Of a DNA stretch of 64,000 bases, positions 57,128 through 64,000 are shown piece after piece. How positions within the stretch are numbered: the stretch's first letter is position 1; the number at the start of each line of letters is the position of its first letter. Source of the DNA: Tethya wilhelma (taxonomy: Eukaryota > Porifera > Demospongiae > Tethyida > Tethyidae); NCBI GenBank assembly GCA_964030475.1, contig CAXIPT010000049.1:1-64000 (forward strand), given 5' to 3'. Made by a program: the position numbers and the translations under genes. The notes beneath the pieces are model-generated. The model was not told where the DNA came from, made no database searches, and saw nothing but the letters and a program-made list of their open reading frames with translations.

Positions 57128-57504
57128 ACAAGTAGTAAAAATTTCAAAAAAATAAGTCATGTAGGAATGGGCAGTGCAGTAAAAAGTATTGGAACAAGGA
57201 ATGTCTCAATTTCGGCACATGACTACTTCATTTTTTATGCCCAACTCTTGGCTGGTTCTCCAGTTTAAGTTGCCTGTCACTTATATTTTACTCCACTGCT
57301 TAGCCAACTGATTAGTAGGAATTTGAACCAATGCAGCAGGTACTTTTGTGCAGTCATTGTATATTTACGACACTGAGGGTCCATCCATATGAGGGAGACA
57401 ATAATAAAAATGAAGTAGTCATGTGCCGAAATTGAGACATTCCTTGTTCCAATACTTTTTACTGCACTGCCCATACTTATTTTTTTGAAATTTTTACTAC
57501 TTGT
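57128..57504. mobile_element. Foldback/MITE with ~100-bp inverted repeats
   Basis: The arms 57128-57237 and 57405-57504 are inverted copies. The left arm has a nine-base extra segment (CATGTAGGA) near 57155. Within the arms, CAGTGCAGTAAAAAGTATTGG resembles the tips of Tc1/mariner TIRs. The centre is unique and non-coding. It sits directly after the stop of the SWIM-domain gene. No clear target duplication. Confidence 0.75.
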
Positions 57505-57512
57505 ATAATGAG

Positions 57513-58432
57513 TCATGACAAGCACACTCCAAAGACTTGCAGTAACCTTTGCTTGTGAGACTCGTCCAGCTGAGATGAAATGTCTGGTGGTATCTCCAAA
57601 TAACTTGGCACAAATTCTGGACAACGCATTCATACACACTGTGGGTTGAAATGGTAATAAGTATTTCCAAAGCAAGATTGAGTTGTTTGAGAGCCAGTTG
57701 GTACATACTCATGCCATTCTTGGTGTTTGATGCAGAGGTCATTAGAAGAAATTGGGTGTTTAGGAAAACCTGCACACACACTTATGTTTCCACTAATTTT
57801 ACACAGAGTGAATGGAGAAGGAGGCTGCGAATTGAAGGGTATTGCTGCATCTGAATGTTTGTCTGCGAAATAGAAGGTAGCTGAACGTTGTTGATTTGTG
57901 TACCTGTAACAAATGGAAAGCCAGTGATATCTGATGTCACTGGAGCAGGGTTTCCTGGCATATCACAAGTTGATTGAATCAAACTGGGGTTTGTGACTAC
58001 ATTGTCAATTGTTACTGGCACTTTTCGTTTCCTTGGTAACTGACCTCCTTTCCTGCCACTTCCCTTTGGCATTGTTGCAACAGCAAACTTGGTCAAGTTA
58101 ACACCCTTCTTGTTCTTCTTGTACCAAGACACAAATTCAGGTAGCTTCCCTCTCAGATTGGCTACAGCTACAGAATGTGCACATATATTCAGTGCTCTCC
58201 AATTGGGGCAATCTTGATCACAAGCAAATGCTCCCGCTTTCTTTTGTACAACCAAGTGTGGTTTACGCCCACTGTAACTGAGAACAAACTTGGCACCATT
58301 CCCAACACCTGGTACAGAAACAATTGCCTCATCAGTCTTAATTAACTGTGCTGCTTTGTTCCATATTCCCTCAAGACAGGTCAAAGGGAGTCGTACTGAA
58401 TCAGCTACAGACCACTCAACAGACCTCTCAAC
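57513..58432 (-). pseudogene. SWIM-finger repeated protein, last exon (broken)
   Basis: The exon starts after a CAATTTCAG acceptor (58432) with VERSVEWSVADSVRLPLTCL. It has a SWIM-type zinc finger: ACDQDCPNW with the distal NICAH, preceded by KPHLVVQKK. A Lys/Arg patch MPKGSGRKGGQLPRKRK follows. The frame stops at 57782, but in another frame the protein continues as PFTLCKISGNISVCAG, LCIKHQEWHEYVPTGSQ and FGNTYYHFNPQCV, with one internal stop, up to VFGVCLS at 57515. The continuation is the conserved C-terminal part of a repeated family I recall from sponges and corals. Upstream exons were not located. Probably mobile-element derived and no longer functional. Confidence 0.6.
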
Positions 58433-58699
58433 CTGAAATTGTAGCTTGGAGTGAGACTGACACTATCTTCACATGCGTTGGACCGAAACTAGCTCACTTC
58501 ACATACATGTGCATGATGTTATTATTATTATTGTTATAACAATGAAGATAAAAAAACAGCATTACATATTCACATAGCTTTCAGTACACTATACAATTAA
58601 TTTTATGGCCTTTTGTGTTGATTGTTATACTCTTTTGTTGCTTTCTTTGCCTTTTCTAGTATACTCTTTGTGGGCCTCCATTGTAAAGGGTTCTCTATG

Positions 58700-59600
58700 T
58701 GTGTTTTAACAGTAATTAATGGACCATTAATTAACAAAGTTCCTTCTCTTGTACAATCAACGAGAATAGTTGCATGGTTTGATGTATTTTGAAAGGATTT
58801 TCTTAAAAAGTGACAGGAGTTGCTGCTGCAGAACATGAATGAGAGGTTCTTCACGTTGTAAAAATTTGTTTGCAGAAGTGAATACTGAGAGCACCGATTG
58901 AAAAACAAGAGATAAACCTTACTCATATGGTCTTCAAAAACTCTTTGAAGTAGTATAAATCGTGCTTGTGACTCGTCTCCAGACAAAAAGTACGATCCCA
59001 AACTTGGAAACTGTTTTAAACTTCGTTCTATTGCTAACTCAAGCCTTAACCAGAGAGTAGAAATGTGTTTAATTATTGTTCTGTACTCCTGATTCCAAAA
59101 TTTGCAGTAGGATTAGAGATCATTCTTTCTATTTGTAGATTTTTCAAACCAATAATACAAGTCAATTGCAAACTCTTCAGCATCAAACACACAAATTGTT
59201 GAGAAGGCATTTCCTGCTTTCTGAGCAGCATTGTGTAAAATATGGCAGGGACAACCATTGACAAATATTGCACCATTTCTCTGAAGTATTCTTGTTTTGA
59301 GAGAGTTATGAACACCAATATTGACAGAAGTGTTATCAACACCAAGTGATGTACACAAAAACCATGGATTAGGGATACCAAGCATCTCAGAAAGTCTTGC
59401 TTCCATCACAGAGAAAATTGCTTCAGCAGTTGAACTTGTGGAGTATCAAGAAATGTGTTACAATTTTTCCATTGCTTCTGTCAAAAATTCTAATTGTCAA
59501 CAGGTGTATTTTCTCCAAGTCAGTGTCATTTGAACCATCAACTGAAACTGAAAACGGATGACTCTTCATATTCTCAACTAAATCTTTCTTTAGAGATAGT
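58700..59600 (-). pseudogene. hAT-type transposase fragment, family 2
   Basis: The minus strand reads, with several frameshifts, SHPFSVSVDGSNDTDLEKI (first acidic catalytic site of hAT proteins), then LGVDNTSVNIGVHNSL, the zinc-binding GCPCHILHNAAQ, YYWFEKSTNRK, an ARF..RVFEDHMSKVYLLFF segment and FLQREEPLIHVL. The order matches a hAT family with DUF4371-like features. The N-terminal part is missing; the sequence is cut close to 59606, where the other hAT element ends. Confidence 0.6.
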
Positions 59601-59605
59601 GCAGT

Positions 59606-61164
59606 CAGTGTTTCCCCCAGAAAAAAAATTAAGCAGGGTGGTACACTGTATAATACACTATTATCTCTGTAAAAAATTTAATACTATAGCTTGTATACAT
59701 AAACAACCACAATATTTGCATATAGACACAAAAATTATAAATTCTATTATACACTGATTCTACGTTTTTTTATGCTAGCCCATTTTGTGGCTGCTCTATC
59801 AAAATCAAACAGTCGAGATCAGGTCCATCTATGGAAATTCGCATTAGACAGTCCAAAGTCTTTGCTAACAACCTGTTTCGTAAGTTACTAAGTCTTATAC
59901 GTTTCATCGCTGAAAATCCACGCTCACATGTAGCTGTCAATATTGGAATTACTAGACCAATGTTAGCAAGTTTTGCAAGCTGGGGATAAATGGTACATAC
60001 AGAAGGTTTGACCAGTGACTGCATCACTTCTGTTGTAGAGTGTTCACGTAATTGATTCTGAAGCATTTCTTTGAAGCTCAGCCATTCAATCTCAAGACTT
60101 TCCCTGTCAATCTGAAAATGTTCAGCAAGTGCAATTATGTGTTCATTGCCATATGTACCGAATTCGGCTTCAGTTTCACGTGGCACTTGCTCAGGGTTGA
60201 AGATTAAAAAAGAAGACAGCAATGTTGTGTCTGGAAAACGGTCTTCTAGATTGGCAACCACTGCATCCACATATTTGTGTGCAATTTGTTGCTCAAATGC
60301 TTCTTTTTTCTCTGGTGTTGAATCAATACCCAGTTTCGTTAGCATTTCAGGTAACGTCTTATAGAAGGGACCACTTACTGTTTTGAATCTTGTGATTGCA
60401 GATATGGTTGCTGATACTTTTGGTTTAATGAGAGAAAAATCTACATTTGCTTGTTGAAACACCAAACTCAATTTGCTAAGTTGGGGGAGCACGTCACTCA
60501 GAAAATAGAGAGTTGAAACAAAATTGAAAGATTTGAAAGCCAGAGCAAGTCCATTAGCAGTAGGACAACCACCTTCATTAGCTTGATGTTCTAGGTATGC
60601 TATGAGTGAGGACAATGTCCTTTGTAATGTAGAAACAGCACTATCATGAGAGAGCCATCTTGTATCGGCAACCTTCTTTATAGACAATTCTGGATCATCC
60701 AAAAGCCTTTGCATTTCTTGTAATTCGGCAGTGCGAAGTGGATTTTGATGAAAATACGCAAACAATGCTGATAGTTGTCGTTTGAACTTCTTAATGTATG
60801 GAATTTTATCAGCCGATTGTGAAGCAGCTAGAGCTACACGATGAGCACAGCAGGGAACCATTACCAGTTCAGGTATTCTTTTCTGAAGTCTTGCTCCTAC
60901 ACCACTATGTCGTCCTGTCATACTGCTAGCTCCATCACTTCCAAATCCCATTATTTTACTGGTACTAATGTTTGAAGAATGACATGTAGAAATTATACTT
61001 TGTTCTATAGTCTCAGCCTTCTCATTCTCTATTTGATCCAACTTTAGAAAGTAGGGCACAGATTTTCCATTGTAAACAATTTGCACGAACATAGCTAACT
61101 GCTCAGGACAGTTAAGGCTGCCTAGGCTTTGAATTGCATAGTTATATTTACTAAACCAATGCAT
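59606..61164 (-). mobile_element. hAT element, family 1, 5'-truncated, with 3' TIR
   Basis: The coding frame at 59770-61164 is followed 160 bases on by CAGTGTTTCCCCC (59606), a typical hAT terminal sequence. The eight bases before it (AGTGCAGT) would be the target duplication, but I could not find the matching other end, so the left side is probably truncated. Confidence 0.6.
59770..61164 (-). CDS. hAT transposase, family 1 (464 codons, N-terminus missing)
   Basis: The long uninterrupted frame shows hAT landmarks in order: LAMFVQIVYNGKSVPYFLKL, the catalytic D in GFGSDGASSMTGRHSG, the zinc-binding CCAHRVALAAS, TRWLSHDS, and the C-terminal dimerisation region with the catalytic E in ATCERGFSAMKRIRLSNLRN and LDCLMRISIDG. 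This resembles the ZMYM/ZNF862-related group of hAT proteins. The BED finger and the first catalytic D (normally in a DESTD-like motif just before LAMFV) are absent; the corresponding place reads LGSLNCPEQ. The first Met is therefore arbitrary and the protein incomplete, although the remaining frame is open, implying fairly recent insertion. Confidence 0.85.
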   Translation of the reverse strand: MHWFSKYNYAIQSLGSLNCPEQLAMFVQIVYNGKSVPYFLKLDQIENEKAETIEQSIISTCHSSNISTSKIMGFGSDGASSMTGRHSGVGARLQKRIPELVMVPCCAHRVALAASQSADKIPYIKKFKRQLSALFAYFHQNPLRTAELQEMQRLLDDPELSIKKVADTRWLSHDSAVSTLQRTLSSLIAYLEHQANEGGCPTANGLALAFKSFNFVSTLYFLSDVLPQLSKLSLVFQQANVDFSLIKPKVSATISAITRFKTVSGPFYKTLPEMLTKLGIDSTPEKKEAFEQQIAHKYVDAVVANLEDRFPDTTLLSSFLIFNPEQVPRETEAEFGTYGNEHIIALAEHFQIDRESLEIEWLSFKEMLQNQLREHSTTEVMQSLVKPSVCTIYPQLAKLANIGLVIPILTATCERGFSAMKRIRLSNLRNRLLAKTLDCLMRISIDGPDLDCLILIEQPQNGLA

Positions 61165-62220
61165 GTTTGTCCTCTCCTTTCTTGCAGGTAGATGCTGATG
61201 GACTCAAGGAAAGATTATTATTGTATTGTGCTTGTATGTATGAATGTTTATAATAATTTTGGTTACTATGGCAACATCTCCACCCACAAAATTAACGTTC
61301 TAAAAATTGCATGCCTTAACGACTTACATATAAAATGCGGCTACGAAAACCAACGCTAACCTCTTGGGTTTTTATATTAGAAAGTAGCTCTTATCTACCA
61401 CTATCTGCAGGTGGGTGCATCTAAAGCAGCACACTGCTCTAAACCTATGAAACATTACTGTTTCTAGGCTCTCACAAGTACCAAACAAAATTTACAGCAT
61501 GCTTACTTCCAAACTCACGCTGATGTCCACTGTTTCCACCCAGATTCTTGTAGAGTGATCTTCAAGCAATTGTAGAATCCCCAAGATGTAAATATATACT
61601 GTCATTTTCGTAGCCGCATAGCTTGCCAAAGTTAGGCCATGTTTTCCTTGTGTTTACTGAGCTAATTGTGCGGCCAAATTTTATGCAAGCGTATCACGTG
61701 GTACACGCGCTCTATTGGCGGGAATTTTATTTGTGCTTACAGCGGCAGGTTCGATGCAACTAGCTACTACTAAGTTTTCTGGAATAACAAGATAACTCAG
61801 GTATAAATACATACTAATAATTTCAGAGATAATAGTACATAATCATATAGATTAAAACTTGTTCAGGCTACAAGGGATTATTTAGCTATTAAGAGAGAGC
61901 CGGAGTGGTTGTAGCTCAGTAGAGGGTTTTTCGGTACAGCTGTACTGTGACACACAACTCTGACGGGGCACTATGAGCTGTTACTTGTAACCAATGTTCA
62001 TATCTTCACAAGCTAATGCTTGCAACCTGCAACATATAAATTAGAAAAGTGTTAGATAGCTAGCCTCTATGGTAGCTAACAACATAATCACTGAGCAGAG
62101 CCTATGTATACATTAAACTTACATGGTACAAGTTGTACATTATAATCCATAGGTTCAATTCCAAAGCATACATGTAGCAGCTCTACCACTCCATCTTACA
62201 AGGGACTGAGTCTCTCTACA
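61165..62220. other. Unassigned sequence with a short inverted repeat
   Basis: ATGCGGCTACGAAAA at 61335-61349 is exactly inverted at 61605-61619. A tRNA A-box-like TAGCTCAGTAGAGG lies near 61912 without a usable B box. No coding motif. Confidence 0.45.
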
Positions 62221-62224
62221 TGCA

Positions 62225-62472
62225 GGTGTGTGTGTGTGTGTGTGTGTGTGTGCATGATTAAAGATGTGAGTATAGAGATTTGTGTGTGTGTGTGTGTGTG
62301 TGTGCGTGTGTGTGTGTGTGTGATTAAAGATGTGAGTATAGAGACTTGTGTGTGTGTAATGATTATGTGTATATACGGGTACATGCATGCTGTGCATTTG
62401 AACACACACACACACACAAATCTCTATACTCACATCTTTAATCATGCACACACACACACACACACACACACA
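62225..62472. repeat. Microsatellite palindrome
   Basis: (TG)n, then GATTAAAGATGTGAGTATAG, then (TG)n occurs twice directly (about 62255 and 62322) and once inverted (62418-62448), giving a near-palindrome around a short centre (GTACATGCATGCTGTGC). Confidence 0.85.
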
Positions 62473-62541
62473 CCATTATTTTTAGTACAGGTATGCATTA
62501 TACTATAAGAATCAGTGTGTATGTGTGTGTGTGTGGGTGTG

Positions 62542-62736
62542 TACCGTATAGCTAGAAATTTTCGAGGAGTATAAATTTCGCTGTTTTCGCGGATCGCCGC
62601 CGATCCAGGAAAATTTCGGGATCGCATTGCAATATATGGGTGGGGCTGCTCGATCCTCGAAAATTAAATCGCGAGAAGTTTGGCGATCACCTTTCCGCGA
62701 AAATGTTATTCCTCGAAAATTTCTAGCTATACGGTA
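62542..62736. mobile_element. MITE, CCGTATAGC family
   Basis: The left end TACCGTATAGCTAGAAATTT and the right end AAATTTCTAGCTATACGGTA are perfect inverted repeats flanked by TA; the mirror continues through TCGAGG/CCTCGA. It is 195 bp with a GC-rich centre (GATCGCCGCCGATC). Same end type as 2261-2470. Confidence 0.85.
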
Positions 62737-62867
62737 TGTGTTTGTGAGTGTGTGGGTGATTGTATGTGTGAATGTGTGTGTCTATACATGTACTGTAGGT
62801 CTATGTGCATATCTGCTAAATTAAATGTGTACTTTCTTTAACACTAGCATTCTTATTACAGGCAAAA

Positions 62868-64000
62868 ATGAGTAACCAAAGTGGCCCAATAACCTGTAAT
62901 TTTGCCAGGGTGGCAATTTGCAAATATACAAGTGAATATTTCACAAAAAACAACAGACTTATGCCTGGAGCATTTCCTAAAATTTTGCAAAGTTATAACA
63001 AGGACTTTGATAGTCAGCCACACCTGCAAGTTATGTACAGCATTGTATCAAAGAAATTTGTCCCAATAACAAAAATGTTTTCCAAAAAATGGAACTCAGT
63101 ACAAACTAGACAAGAGTATACAACCACATTCTCCGAGGCTGAATGGAAAAATCTAAGTTTAGACGAGAAAATGAAGCACACATTGAGGGAATGCAAGGCA
63201 TGCGATAGTTATCCTGCGGCTAAATTTTTTCCTGGAAGAATTACAAATGTAAAAAAGAACAAGATTGAACTGACAGAAGCTGACATGTCCTCCACTGAAC
63301 AGTTCGGCAAGAAACTGTTACAGTCCGCTAATGCTATTAGCAAGGCACACTTTAACAAACCTATTTCAGAAGTACTTGCAACCACACCAAAGTCACGACT
63401 CATTCTGAAGCCATCAAGTCAAGCTAAGCAGCAAGAAAAACGTACAATTTTGAAGGAAGTACGAAATACAATTCAAAAAGACATGGAGACAGTTTAGTAT
63501 TGCAGAATAGACTTAGTTGGAACAAATTTGACAGAGTTCGTAAATCACAAGGTCTTCAAAAGCAAAAGAGAGCACCTACTGATACAACAGAGATACCTCC
63601 ATCAAAGAAAAGAAAACATGGTGCCTCTTCTGCCACAATACCAAATCAAGATCAACTCCTTGAAGAAGCACAAACATGGAAACCTGATGAGAAGGTCAAC
63701 TGGACTCAGTTGGCAGAGAGGTATGGCCTCACCGGACCTAACTGTGGCCAAACAATTAAGGAGTTTTTAGAGGAAAAAGACATTAATTGTGCAAAAATTG
63801 AACAAAGGCCCTTTTGAGCATGAAGACGTTCTAAGAAAAAACTTACAGGAGGCAGAGTATCTTTCCCTATGTACAAGCCTACACAAGTGTACAAAACCAA
63901 GGTTAACAAAAAAATCACTGATGGAGAGATATTGGTAGGTGAGAAAGTGGTTCAAACTACATGCAACAGATATAGAGCAGAGAACGGAGATATCATTAGA
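62868..64000 (+). pseudogene. Unrecognised repeated protein family, copy 2 (runs off window)
   Basis: The exon begins after a TTATTACAG acceptor (62861) with AAAAATGAGT around the start Met. It shares with the 21316 copy a C-N-x-ARVA start, a Trp before an EY..FS segment, EWKNLSLDEKMKHT and a CxxC (ECKAC). The frame stops at 63497, and the similarity resumes in the next frame as LQNRLSWNKFDRV. That frame continues with SKKRKHG, then VNWTQLAERYGLTGPNCGQT, a compact helix-turn-helix-like segment, to 63817. A further stretch, LTGGRVSFPMYKPTQV, is readable to the window edge. At least two frameshifts, so probably inactive. Function unknown. Confidence 0.55.

Noticed and set aside
61905..62160. 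tRNA gene or tRNA-derived SINE
   Set aside because: TAGCTCAGTAGAGG near 61912 resembles an A box and GGTTCAATTCC near 62152 a B box, but they are about 240 bases apart, no cloverleaf can be drawn, and no SINE tail was seen.

Overview
This window is eukaryotic, AT-rich and almost entirely repetitive. Nothing looks prokaryotic: coding pieces are split by GT-AG introns, there are long (GT)n, (CA)n and (GA)n microsatellites, and every recognisable protein belongs to an animal-type transposable element (Ty1/copia, MULE, hAT, Tc1/mariner-like, and several repeated SWIM, zinc-knuckle and K-rich families of the kind common in sponges and cnidarians). A basal marine metazoan, most likely a demosponge, fits best. 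That placement rests on recalled family resemblance, not on a search. I see no ordinary host gene, rRNA, tRNA or CRISPR array.

Layout. 1-1065: microsatellite-bearing tandem repeat, then unique sequence. 1066-41912: a very large satellite with a monomer of about 190-215 bp (about 213 in my rough consensus). It runs mainly in one orientation up to 25245 and in the opposite orientation from 27077. The centre (25245-27076) is a tandemly duplicated non-satellite unit. The array has been invaded several times: a MITE and foldback sequences (1804-2702), a Ty1/copia element with two 372-bp LTRs and a 5-bp target duplication (16747-19672), a piece with an unrecognised repeated protein family (20263-22076), a non-autonomous DNA element (29852-30922), and a MULE with SWIM remnant, AT-hook-like and PHD segments (30962-34755). 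Because the satellite sequence is known on both sides, several insertion sites can be read to the base or nearly so.

41931-49047 is the most interesting object: a DNA transposon of about 7.1 kb with terminal inverted repeats and one minus-strand gene of nine exons. The gene encodes a Cys-rich, DDE-like protein (motifs SFDMAQQ and HADNCSGQNKN) ending in a CCHC zinc knuckle. The 29852-30922 element shares its end structure and internal landmarks and looks like a relative. 49300-51270 is a large inverted repeat whose ~300-bp arms enclose a distinct satellite variant.

52220-64000 is a graveyard of decayed DNA transposons: a Tc1/mariner-like copy lacking its third catalytic residue, fragments resembling Helitron-associated proteins, a SWIM-domain repeated gene, two hAT copies, MITEs, and a second copy of the unrecognised family running off the window end.

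Single Ns at 22077, 27076, 37871, 43814 and 56562, and a 22-N run at 17223-17244, mark uncertain assembly joins. Large-scale order and orientation should be read with that in mind.
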